Assembly: GCF_023701485.1 (NCBI RefSeq)
Contig: NZ_JAMQBK010000100.1
Span: 1-32,946, forward strand
Source of the DNA: Aporhodopirellula aestuarii
GTDB taxonomy: Bacteria; Planctomycetota; Planctomycetia; Pirellulales; Pirellulaceae
Direction: 5' to 3'
Length of the DNA: 32,946 nucleotides
Below, one piece after another: positions 9,098-16,917 of this stretch. Both the position numbers and the translations under genes were made by a program. Positions within the stretch are counted from its first letter, which is position 1; every line of letters starts with the position of its first letter. The notes under the pieces were generated by a model. The model was not told the DNA's origin. It searched no databases and saw only the letters and a list, made by a program, of their open reading frames with translations.

Positions 9098-10363
9098 TTG
9101 AAATTGGATTCTTCGCCGCAGTCAAGCTTGCCGTGCGCAGATGCTGCGCCGACGCCTCGTCGATGCGGCCAGATTGCTCGCATTTTGCTGGTACTGATCT
9201 GCGGATGGTCGCTGAGTTTTCTGCTCGGCACAACGACCGCAACGGCGCAAGATCAGTTTTTTCCTAGCGGTTCGCCACTCCCAGGCAACCTCGCCCCAGG
9301 TACCGCTGTACCTGATGGGATTGTCCACGGAACAGCCACAGACGGGGTTAGCCCGATGGCTAACTCGGAGGCAGAACAGGATGCATCGACACGTCCCGGT
9401 TTCCGCCCGAAAGGCGACACGTGGGTCAAACCACCGGAGGAACTGAGAGAATTGTTGGAGCGAGGTGGCGTGCCTGAATCGCTCGAAATGCTGCGTTTAC
9501 TCCAGCGTCAACAGCAGCTCGTTGCATCGCGTGCCGCTGAGTGCACCGTCAGCGTTCAGATCGGCCCCGCCCAAGGTTGCGGTGTCATCATTACCGAGAC
9601 CGGATACGTCCTTACCGCCGCTCACGTCGCGATGCGTCCCGGCAAAGAAGCCGTCCTGACGCTCGCCGACGGCCGCACGGTCACCGCCACAACCCGTGGG
9701 ATGAATCGCCACGTGGACGCCGGATTAATGAAAATTGACGAGGGCCAAGACGGAGGCAAGCCGTGGCCGTTCGCTTCGCCCGGCACGAGTGCAAACCTGC
9801 GCAGCGGGATGTGGTGCATCGCAACCGGTCATCCCGGCGGATACGAACGTGATCGGGGCATGGTGACGCGAGTCGGACGCATTCTCGAAGTACGAGATGA
9901 TTCGATCGTTACCGATTGTGCTCTGATCGGCGGAGATTCCGGCGGACCTTTGTTCGATTTGTCAGGTCGGTTGATTGCCGTACACAGCCGGATCGGTAAC
10001 GATGTGGCCGATAACTTGCACGTCCCAGTTGATCACTACCGTGACTCCTGGGATAAAATGAACGAAGGCAAGTCGTGGGGCTACCTCGAAGGCTTCAAAC
10101 CGGTGCTGGGCGTGCGTGGTAACGGCACCGATCCGCAAGCCAACGTGAAAGAGATCAACCCCGGGTCCCCTGCGGACGACGCGGGGATTCAAGCCGGAGA
10201 TGTTGTCGAACGCTTCGGGGACGTGCAAATAACAGATTTCGAGTCGCTCAAATCCGCCGTCGCGGACACCATGCCCGGCGAACGTGTCAAAGTATGGGTG
10301 CGACGCGAAGGGCGTTTAATCCAAGTCGTTGTAGAAATCGGACGAGCCAATGACCATTCGTAA
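9098..10363 (+). CDS. Secreted trypsin-like serine protease with PDZ domain (HtrA/DegP-like)
   Basis: This 421-aa protein begins with a TTG codon supported by GAGGGG 8 nt upstream. Residues ~22-50 form a long N-terminal signal peptide or anchor (hydrophobic run ILLVLICGWSLSFLLG, possible cleavage near ATAQD). A chymotrypsin-fold protease domain follows with a full triad: His176 in VLTAAHVA, Asp207 in RHVDAGLMKI and Ser281 in GGDSGGPL. One C-terminal PDZ domain (~335-415, with PGSPADDAGIQAGDVV) should recognise substrate C-termini. It is therefore predicted to be an active extracytoplasmic protease of the HtrA type. Between signal and protease lies a ~100-residue Pro/Gly/Ser-rich linker and a helical segment. 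It overlaps the next gene by 14 nt, implying co-translation with the pseudoprotease downstream. Confidence 0.92.
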   Translation: MKLDSSPQSSLPCADAAPTPRRCGQIARILLVLICGWSLSFLLGTTTATAQDQFFPSGSPLPGNLAPGTAVPDGIVHGTATDGVSPMANSEAEQDASTRPGFRPKGDTWVKPPEELRELLERGGVPESLEMLRLLQRQQQLVASRAAECTVSVQIGPAQGCGVIITETGYVLTAAHVAMRPGKEAVLTLADGRTVTATTRGMNRHVDAGLMKIDEGQDGGKPWPFASPGTSANLRSGMWCIATGHPGGYERDRGMVTRVGRILEVRDDSIVTDCALIGGDSGGPLFDLSGRLIAVHSRIGNDVADNLHVPVDHYRDSWDKMNEGKSWGYLEGFKPVLGVRGNGTDPQANVKEINPGSPADDAGIQAGDVVERFGDVQITDFESLKSAVADTMPGERVKVWVRREGRLIQVVVEIGRANDHS

Positions 10364-11450
10364 AACCTATCCCCTGCTCTTGGTCCTGCTCGCGCTGGCG
10401 GTGTCGCCAAACACGGCGAACGCCCAAGACGAATCCGCTATTCCGGAATGGTTGCAGCAACGCTTAGTCGACCGCGTTCTCCATCGTCGCGACTCCAACG
10501 CGATGATGCGTCTGGTTCACCCGATCGCTGAATCCCTCGAAGGCAGCGTCGTCGAAGTCATCAGCAGCGGACGCCCCGTCGCTTTGGGCACCGTTGTCAA
10601 ACGCCACGACTCGATCTCGCCCTCGCCGCAATCGACCCATTCCTCCGGGATACTCGACGCCTACGTTCTGACCAAACGCAGCGAACTGTCCGGTGACCCC
10701 ATTCGTGTTCGGCTCTTCGACGGTCGATTATTGCCGGCCCGCGTCGCAGCGGTCCGTCGGGCGAGCGACCTGGCCTTGTTGGTCGTGCAGACCGACGCGA
10801 GTACCGCGAGTGAATCGCTCAAGCCGGTTACGTTTGAAAGATTCGTCCCGATGATCGGCAGTTTCCTGATCAGCCCTGATCGATCCGCCCGGGTGATCGG
10901 CCTCGGTGTTGTTGGTGCGTCGCCACGCAAGGTTTCCCACAAGGGACGACTCGGTATCGAATTGCAGCGGATTGAAGAATCCGGCGCACGCGTGCGGAAC
11001 ATCATCCCCAATAGTGGCGCCGACGAAGCCGGTTTGGAACGTGGCGACCGCATCATCGCGATCGACGGACGCCCACAAAACAACGTCGACATCGTGGTCT
11101 CGACGCTCAACAGCATGTTCCCGGGCGAAGTCGTGCAGTTGACGATCGAACGTGACGGCAGCACCGTGGACATCCCCGCTCGATTGCGAGAATTCACGGT
11201 GATGCAGGAGTCGGAAAATGACGCCCGCGTCAACGGTGCCCGCAACGTGCGGTTGTCAGGTTTCGAACAAGCGATCCAGCACGACACGGTCCTGAACCCA
11301 GAACAATGTGGTGGCCCGATCATCGACAGCGAAGGACGTGTGATTGGCATCAACATCGCCCGCGCCGGACGAGTCGTCAGTTACGCCCTCCCCGCTTCGC
11401 TGGTCGCTTCGGAAGTTTCGAGCATGATCGCCGAAGCAGGTGGTAAATAA
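10350..11450 (+). CDS. HtrA-like pseudoprotease with PDZ inserted in the protease fold
   Basis: The 366-aa product has a signal peptide (MTIRKTYPLLLVLLALAVSP, cleavage near ANAQD). Its body aligns by motif to HtrA proteases: AYVLTKRSEL stands where YVLTAAHVV is expected, putting Ser111 at the His position; ASDLALLVV keeps the Asp (140); NPEQCGGPIID replaces NPGNSGGPL, putting Cys320 at the Ser position. The PDZ domain (about 200-275, with PNSGADEAGLERGDRIIAI) lies between the barrel strands around residue 185 and the GGP loop, and the last strand VVSYALPASL comes after it. So the protease domain is split by the PDZ, unlike DegP/DegS where PDZ is C-terminal. Catalysis as a Ser protease is unlikely; a regulatory or substrate-binding role beside the upstream active protease is my inference. 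The start ATG lies inside the preceding gene. Confidence 0.85.
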   Translation: MTIRKTYPLLLVLLALAVSPNTANAQDESAIPEWLQQRLVDRVLHRRDSNAMMRLVHPIAESLEGSVVEVISSGRPVALGTVVKRHDSISPSPQSTHSSGILDAYVLTKRSELSGDPIRVRLFDGRLLPARVAAVRRASDLALLVVQTDASTASESLKPVTFERFVPMIGSFLISPDRSARVIGLGVVGASPRKVSHKGRLGIELQRIEESGARVRNIIPNSGADEAGLERGDRIIAIDGRPQNNVDIVVSTLNSMFPGEVVQLTIERDGSTVDIPARLREFTVMQESENDARVNGARNVRLSGFEQAIQHDTVLNPEQCGGPIIDSEGRVIGINIARAGRVVSYALPASLVASEVSSMIAEAGGK

Positions 11451-11453
11451 CAC

Positions 11454-13583
11454 TTGTCTGTCCCTTTTTCTGTTCGCTGCGTCAGTTGCCACGGTCGACT
11501 TCGTGTGACCGATCAGGCGCTGGTGGGTACGATTGTCGCCTGCCCACGCTGTGGCTCCATGGTGCAAATCGCTGAACCGGAGCCCTCCGAACCGAAACAA
11601 TCACCGCCGGGCCCGCCGCCTGCCACCAGTCCCGCGGATGCGCCCCCGTCAACAGCCCGCACGAGCCCGCCGCAACCGCAAATGGTCGTGGGCAGCGAGA
11701 ACGTTGATAGCCAAGAGATTACTCAGTCGGACGTGTTGGGCGAGGCCAACGCGTTGGATGATCCGCAAACGAGCGGAAACGCGTTCGCGAACTCCGCTGA
11801 GGCTCCTCCTGTCGAATCAGGGTTCGCTCGCGATCCAAACCCTGCCGCACCGGACCGGACGTCGGCAGATCAGGAACAGCTGGATTGGAAGAGCGAAGGG
11901 AATTGGGCCAGCGAACCGAAACGTCGACTACGAAAACAGCTCTTGATCGGCGCAAGTGCCCTCGGCGGACTGATCGTGATCGGCGTGCTCGCCGCGTGGT
12001 TACTCGGAGGTCCGGATACCCCAGAGCCCGTTGCACAGCATCCTCCGACCCAACCAGCACAGAATCTCGTCGATGAAGTTGGCGATGACAGCGAGACTGT
12101 TCCGTCCGCACCGCCCTCGCCCGCCCCCGATCCGGTCGCGGAGGAAACGCCTGCACCTTCAACGATTCCAGCCGAAGAAGCGAGCGATCCACTCCCCGGC
12201 GACACGCCGCCGACGGAGCTTGATGCCCCCGCCGCCCCCCAACTGCCGATGGATAGCGGCCCCATTCCGTCCGGTCTGTTGCCTGTCGATATCCTTGCCG
12301 AAAACAACGATAACAGCCCGCTGATTCCGGATGGCGTCAAACCATCGGCCACCGGCGAAGATTCCGGCGAAGTAGGCCAACCCCTGATGGAGATGCCCGA
12401 GGGGCTGGAGGTTTTCACGCAACTGTTGGATCTTCCCGGCAACGCCCCTGACGCTCCTCCGGTCACAACATCCGCGACACCCGTTGATGACATGATGGTC
12501 GAGGCGGCCGCGGACGCGATGCTCGATCCGATGCTGTTGGCCACGCCGCCACCCGACGTCAACATCGACAATGCGTTGAAGTTCCGTGTGGCGATTCAAA
12601 CCGAGGGATACCCACTTCACGCATTCGTGCTCGTTTGTAGTGAATTGACTCAGGTCCCTATTCAAATTGATTGGGTCAGCCTCGACCTCGCCGACATCTC
12701 GCTTACGCAACCGGTTGAGGACGCCCAGCCCGGCTGGAAACCGATCGGCCAGTTGATGGACACCATTGCTAGCCAACTCGGCTTGATTTTCGAAAAAGAG
12801 GAAACACGGCTCTTCCTCTCGATCGGAGAAGCTTCACTCAAACAACGTCTCGCCGACGTGACCTCACTGGAAGATTTTGGAGACGAACAAGTAGACGCGT
12901 TGCAATGGGTCGACGATTTTGTTGATGCAACCGAATGGGACGCTCGTGAACAAATTGGCTTGCGCGCGTTACTCGTCGACTGTCTTCGGGATGCTCGCGG
13001 CATCCCTCAGAAGTTCAAACCGGCAACCTTGAAGCATTGGTCCGCCCGAGCCGAATGCCTGACCAAGCCGGTAGTGCCTACACCCGATGAACAAGACAAC
13101 TTCCCCGAACACTGGCCCTTACTCAAAGCGGGCCGATCGGGACCGCAGCTAGATACCGCAATCACGCTCGCCGGGATCCTTCGCCAAACCTCTCGCGTCA
13201 ACAACGCCGCATGCCTAGTCAATTGGGATGACGCACGCCAACGCCGCCTGACTCCTGGCCAACTCGTGTTGCCCTATGCGGACCAACCCGCCGGAGAGAT
13301 GCTCGCCAAAACACTCGCGCCGATGGGACTGCAAACCCGCGTTGCTGATGACTCGCATTGGTGGGTAGGCACGCAAGCGACCTACGACCGAATGCCGCTG
13401 CTGGTCATCGGCGATGAACTCGGCCCGCAACGTGACCAAATCATGCAACGGATCAACGAAGCGGCTGCGCGAACCGACACGCTGATCCTGATCAAACACG
13501 ATCCGGTATCGGATCGTTACCTCAGTCTGATGCCCCGGTTTCTCTATCGCCAACTGCCGGCGATCCTCAAGCCGTTCATGTGA
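11454..13583 (+). CDS. Zinc-ribbon, single-pass membrane protein with duplicated STN-like C-terminal region
   Basis: The 709-aa protein starts at a TTG 4 nt after the previous stop, with AGGTGG about 10 nt upstream. Cys9/Cys12 and Cys30/Cys33 form an MJ0042-type zinc ribbon (CVSC...CPRC). A Pro/Ser-rich cytoplasmic linker follows, then one transmembrane helix (about 162-185, after KRRLRK, so the N-terminus is probably cytoplasmic). A long acidic Pro-rich spacer leads to a folded extracytoplasmic region. That region has two related units (~375-460 and ~565-645), each with a LHAFVLVCSEL-like helix, a strand ending IDW/VNW, and ...L..LGL-type helices, resembling secretin/TonB short N-terminal (STN) folds. 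The resemblance is by eye only. Third gene of the protease operon; it may tether or regulate the two HtrA-like proteins. Confidence 0.8.
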   Translation: MSVPFSVRCVSCHGRLRVTDQALVGTIVACPRCGSMVQIAEPEPSEPKQSPPGPPPATSPADAPPSTARTSPPQPQMVVGSENVDSQEITQSDVLGEANALDDPQTSGNAFANSAEAPPVESGFARDPNPAAPDRTSADQEQLDWKSEGNWASEPKRRLRKQLLIGASALGGLIVIGVLAAWLLGGPDTPEPVAQHPPTQPAQNLVDEVGDDSETVPSAPPSPAPDPVAEETPAPSTIPAEEASDPLPGDTPPTELDAPAAPQLPMDSGPIPSGLLPVDILAENNDNSPLIPDGVKPSATGEDSGEVGQPLMEMPEGLEVFTQLLDLPGNAPDAPPVTTSATPVDDMMVEAAADAMLDPMLLATPPPDVNIDNALKFRVAIQTEGYPLHAFVLVCSELTQVPIQIDWVSLDLADISLTQPVEDAQPGWKPIGQLMDTIASQLGLIFEKEETRLFLSIGEASLKQRLADVTSLEDFGDEQVDALQWVDDFVDATEWDAREQIGLRALLVDCLRDARGIPQKFKPATLKHWSARAECLTKPVVPTPDEQDNFPEHWPLLKAGRSGPQLDTAITLAGILRQTSRVNNAACLVNWDDARQRRLTPGQLVLPYADQPAGEMLAKTLAPMGLQTRVADDSHWWVGTQATYDRMPLLVIGDELGPQRDQIMQRINEAAARTDTLILIKHDPVSDRYLSLMPRFLYRQLPAILKPFM

Positions 13584-13625
13584 TCACCCGCAACACGATG
13601 CGGCCAGATTCGGTCAGCAAGCGGC

Positions 13626-14954
13626 TTACGTCGACGACAAACGGGCGATTAACTTCTCCGGTGTATCGTGCCGGTATTCGATGTCTTCTGACGTTTTCTC
13701 CGCGAGCACTTTGACTTGCACATAGCCGCGTTCCCATTCGTCACTTCCAGCGATGAGGGCGTACGTAAAACCGTGTCCATCGGCATACTTGAGTTGCGCC
13801 TTCATCTTGCGAGGTTCCGGATAGACCTCCGCCCCGATGCCCGCGCGACGAAGATTTGTCGCCAATTTCAAGTAGTCGTCCCGGTAGTCCTTGTCAAAGA
13901 AAGGGATAAAGACTGGACACGGCTTGCTCTTCGAGGACAGCTTATCGAGCGTCTCCAAAGCACTGAGCAGACGGTCGAGTCCCAGCGAGGCGCCGATGCC
14001 GGGCAGGTGTTGCTTGGTGTACAAGCCGGCGAGATTATCGTAGCGCCCGCCGCTGCAGATGCTTCCGATTGAAGGCAATTCATCGAGCGTCGTTTCGAAA
14101 ATCACACCGGTGTAATAATCCAGTCCGCGGGCGATCGAAACATCGATCTTGATCCGATCTGGTGACACTCCCGAGGCGATCGCCCCGTCGTAAATCTCAC
14201 GCAGCCGCGCTGCTCCCTCGTTCGCCTTCTCGTTGTCGCCGAGAATACCGGGCAACTTCGCAAAAACCTCTTCGGCCGTTCCGTCACACTGCGCCAACTG
14301 CAAAACCTGCTCGGCTTGCTCGGTCGTGATCCCCGCGGCATTGACCATCTCAGCCGTAGTTGCCTCTAGACCGATCTTGGCGAGTTTGTCGAGGCTGCGG
14401 AGAATCGGGGTTGATTGATCCGCTAACCCGAGCGACTCAAGCAGTCCATTCAAGATTGCACGGTTATTGATGCTGATCGTGAACGCGTCGATCCCGATCG
14501 CGCGAATCAACGAATCGATCACCGTGACCGCTTCGATGTCCGCGAGCACGGATTCGGTTCCGATCGTGTCGAAGTCACATTGGTAAAATTCTCGGTAACG
14601 GCCCGCTTGCGGGTTTTCACCTCGCCAAACAGGGGCGATGTGATAGCGTTTGAACGGGGTACCGAGTTCGTTAATGTGCTGTGCGGCGAAGCGAGCCAAA
14701 GGAACCGTTAAGTCAAAACGCATCCCGACTGGACGTTTTCCAGCATCAACGAATTGATAGAGCTGCCGGTCCGTCTCCTCGCTGCCCTTGCCCGTCAATA
14801 TCTCGAGGTGTTCGAGCGTTGGCGTGTCGATCGGTGCGAATCCGAAGCTCCGAAAGGTCTCGCGGGCAGTTTCCATCAGGCGTTCGCGGGGGATCATTGC
14901 CGCGGGCAAATAATCGCGAAACCCTTTGAGCGTACGGGGTTGAATCAAGGACAT
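13626..14954 (-). CDS. hisS: Histidyl-tRNA synthetase
   Basis: HisRS charges tRNA-His with histidine in the cytoplasm. The ~442-aa class II synthetase shows motif 1 (LPAAMIPRERLMETARETF), motif 2 (VWRGENPQAGRYREFYQCDFD), the histidine-specific LDYYTGVIFE segment, and motif 3 (GIGASLGLDRLLSALE), followed by a HisRS anticodon-binding domain ending in DTPEKLIARL. Length is normal. I start at the ATG at 14954 (MSLIQPRTLKGFRDYLP), matching the family N-terminus; the longer frame from 14993 adds 13 unlikely residues. It is convergent with the zinc-ribbon gene, with only 42 nt between stops; that gap holds a weak CCGCA/TGCGG stem. Confidence 0.97.
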   Translation of the reverse strand: MSLIQPRTLKGFRDYLPAAMIPRERLMETARETFRSFGFAPIDTPTLEHLEILTGKGSEETDRQLYQFVDAGKRPVGMRFDLTVPLARFAAQHINELGTPFKRYHIAPVWRGENPQAGRYREFYQCDFDTIGTESVLADIEAVTVIDSLIRAIGIDAFTISINNRAILNGLLESLGLADQSTPILRSLDKLAKIGLEATTAEMVNAAGITTEQAEQVLQLAQCDGTAEEVFAKLPGILGDNEKANEGAARLREIYDGAIASGVSPDRIKIDVSIARGLDYYTGVIFETTLDELPSIGSICSGGRYDNLAGLYTKQHLPGIGASLGLDRLLSALETLDKLSSKSKPCPVFIPFFDKDYRDDYLKLATNLRRAGIGAEVYPEPRKMKAQLKYADGHGFTYALIAGSDEWERGYVQVKVLAEKTSEDIEYRHDTPEKLIARLSST

Positions 14955-15029
14955 GAGCAGACAAACGGGGTGTGGAGATCGAAATTTTCCCACGTAGTTT
15001 ATCGCTCCGGCCGTCTAGCGGTAGGTACG

Positions 15030-15899
15030 TTAACGGTGGGCAAACGCCGAACGCAGCGTGGAGGATTCGAATCCCGACGGAGCAGTGCCGCTCGCCCCGT
15101 ACATGTAGACCGCCGCCTGAATGATCGCCGACAACGCACTCGAAATCAGCGAAACCAGCAATATCCCGAGCACTCCGATCAAGGCCAACGCGGCGCCGAG
15201 TAGAGCCATTCCGTTTCCGGCAACAACGCCCCCACCGATGATCAATCCGATGCATGGCAACATCGCTAGGAAGCAGAAAAACCCAATGCTGCTATTCCCC
15301 GCCAAAGCCTCGCCCCACGAACTTTTCAATATTTCAGTCGAACGCTTGACCGCCGTGATCGGACCGACCTTTTCAATAACCAGAACCGGTACCACGAAAA
15401 ACGTCACCGCCGACCAAGCCATCCCCAACAATCCCACAATAAACTCGCCCAACCTGCCGCTGCGACTTTCGATCGCCCGCAGGGCCACACCAACCGTGGC
15501 ACTCACCAATGCCCAACCCGCGATTTGGGGCAAACGGGCCATCGACGCCGACAATCCTTCGCTGATCGTCGGTCGTTCGCCATAAAAACGCTTCACCGCA
15601 CAAGCGATCAGGGCGCTGTTGAAGAACACGATGACGAAATAGTTGACGAAGTAAAACAGGAACAAACCACCCCACATCAACGCATTGGTCACCGGATCGT
15701 CAGCGACAACTTCACCGTCGGCGCCCTGCATCGCCTGTTCGATCACACCAGACATCAGCAACGGCACCGCGAAGGTCGCCATCACGATCAAACAGCTCAC
15801 GCCGCTGAGTAACGGAAACAGCAACAAATGCTTATCCGTCTTGAGGACTTCCCAGCTTTGCCGAGCGAGATGAAAACCATTCGTGAAGCGTTCGAACAT
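15030..15899 (-). CDS. Multi-pass membrane protein, DUF6159-like
   Basis: A 289-aa integral membrane protein with about six to seven hydrophobic segments: LLLFPLLSGVSCLIVMATFA, LFLFYFVNYFVIVFFNSALI, GWALVSATVGVALRAIE, a stretch ending AVTFFVVPVLVIE, and a long pair near the C-terminus (FFCFLAMLPCIGLIIGGG and LIGVLGILLVSLIS). The N-terminal FERFTNGFHLARQSWEVLK cytoplasmic helix and the PVLVIEKVGPITAVKRS loop are typical of the DUF6159 family, whose role is unknown. I use the ATG at 15899; an upstream in-frame ATG at 15956 would add 19 residues before the conserved start. It sits 75 nt downstream of nothing on its own strand but is separated from hisS by 75 nt and could be cotranscribed with it. 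Confidence 0.83.
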   Translation of the reverse strand: MFERFTNGFHLARQSWEVLKTDKHLLLFPLLSGVSCLIVMATFAVPLLMSGVIEQAMQGADGEVVADDPVTNALMWGGLFLFYFVNYFVIVFFNSALIACAVKRFYGERPTISEGLSASMARLPQIAGWALVSATVGVALRAIESRSGRLGEFIVGLLGMAWSAVTFFVVPVLVIEKVGPITAVKRSTEILKSSWGEALAGNSSIGFFCFLAMLPCIGLIIGGGVVAGNGMALLGAALALIGVLGILLVSLISSALSAIIQAAVYMYGASGTAPSGFESSTLRSAFAHR

Positions 15900-16131
15900 G
15901 GGTGGGTCCAGCCAAGAGAAGTGCGGTGGTGGCGACAAAGCGTTCTGTACGTCCACCGCAAATCGTATCCGTCCCCCATCCGCCCCGCAACTTTTTGAGA
16001 GGATCGTCCGATTCGAAGGGCAAGGTCACGAGCGGGATTTTTCCCAGCACCGACATCAATCACCCGAGAAATGACTGCGACGACGGCGTGCCTCAGATCC
16101 ACGCGAACGTCTCATCAGCAAGACGCGATGG
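15900..16131. other. Intergenic region upstream of the DUF6159-like gene
   Basis: About 230 bp with no recognised gene. The reading frames here are short, in several frames at once and without domain signatures. It presumably contains the promoter of the DUF6159-like gene and the 3' end of the phosphatase transcript. Confidence 0.5.
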
Positions 16132-16917
16132 CTAGAATTCGCGGCCTGTAATCAACCGCGGCGGCAGATGCGTGACGCTATTAAGCGACCCGAGTTGCCA
16201 ATTGCCTTCACTGCACCCGCGGAGAATCGTGACCGCTGTGTTGGCGATCGGCCCCACCGAATCCAGACAGAGGATGTCCTTTAGCAACACCCGCAATAGC
16301 TCGCGTTTGAAGTCGGCGTGAATAACCAACGCGACCGTTTGCGTCGTCCCGCCAAATGTTTCCACCAATCGCTCGCCAACCCGCTCGGCACGAATCGACA
16401 TTTCTTCGAGAGATTCTCGCGGACGACACGCCCACCATCCGGCATCACCGATTTGATCGTCGATCACCACCGAAAGAGCCTGATCGGAACCACGGCTGCC
16501 GCTCGGACTTCGATCCAAAGCAGCCCCCGATGCATCGCCCGCCACGGTGCCAGCCAGCACCGGTTGCGGCAGAAAGAATCGCTCGATCTGCCGACGGTTC
16601 ATGCCTTCGGCACCCGCGAAACTGGCCGGATCGTGCCCGTGATAACACCCGCCATTTTCAAACACATCGTGCCATACCTGCACGGGGCAGGCACGACGTT
16701 TAAGTACCGGGTACGCCGTTTCCAACGTCCGTCGAAACGGACTCGTCACCAAAACGTCCAGCGGGATTGCTTGCATCCACGACGCCAAATGGTCCGCTTG
16801 CAATCGCCCGCGTGGCGTAATCGCCGGATCACTCACACGTTCATAAACCGGTTTTGCGTTGTTCGCACTCTCGGCGTGGCGGATGACAAGTAACTCGAAC
16901 GATTGAGACGAGATCAA
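16132..16917 (-). CDS. Histidine phosphatase superfamily protein (phosphoglycerate mutase-like)
   Basis: The N-terminal LLVIRHAESANN is the catalytic RHG/RHA motif of the histidine phosphatase superfamily, with Ala replacing the more usual Gly. A downstream TSPFRRTLETAYPVL provides the phosphate-binding Arg, and LVIHADFKRELL supplies the second catalytic His. The 261-aa length allows a central insertion (~115-160, Gly/Ser/Asp-rich) relative to small members such as CobC or GpmB. The substrate is not predictable. The TTG start at 16917 overlaps the typA stop (TTGA), with AAAGG about 9 nt upstream inside the typA tail, so translation is probably coupled to typA. Confidence 0.88.
   Translation of the reverse strand: MISSQSFELLVIRHAESANNAKPVYERVSDPAITPRGRLQADHLASWMQAIPLDVLVTSPFRRTLETAYPVLKRRACPVQVWHDVFENGGCYHGHDPASFAGAEGMNRRQIERFFLPQPVLAGTVAGDASGAALDRSPSGSRGSDQALSVVIDDQIGDAGWWACRPRESLEEMSIRAERVGERLVETFGGTTQTVALVIHADFKRELLRVLLKDILCLDSVGPIANTAVTILRGCSEGNWQLGSLNSVTHLPPRLITGREF

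Noticed and set aside
13584..13625. Weak CCGCA/TGCGG stem between the convergent zinc-ribbon and hisS genes
   Set aside because: Only five pairs and no T-run, so it was not listed as a terminator.
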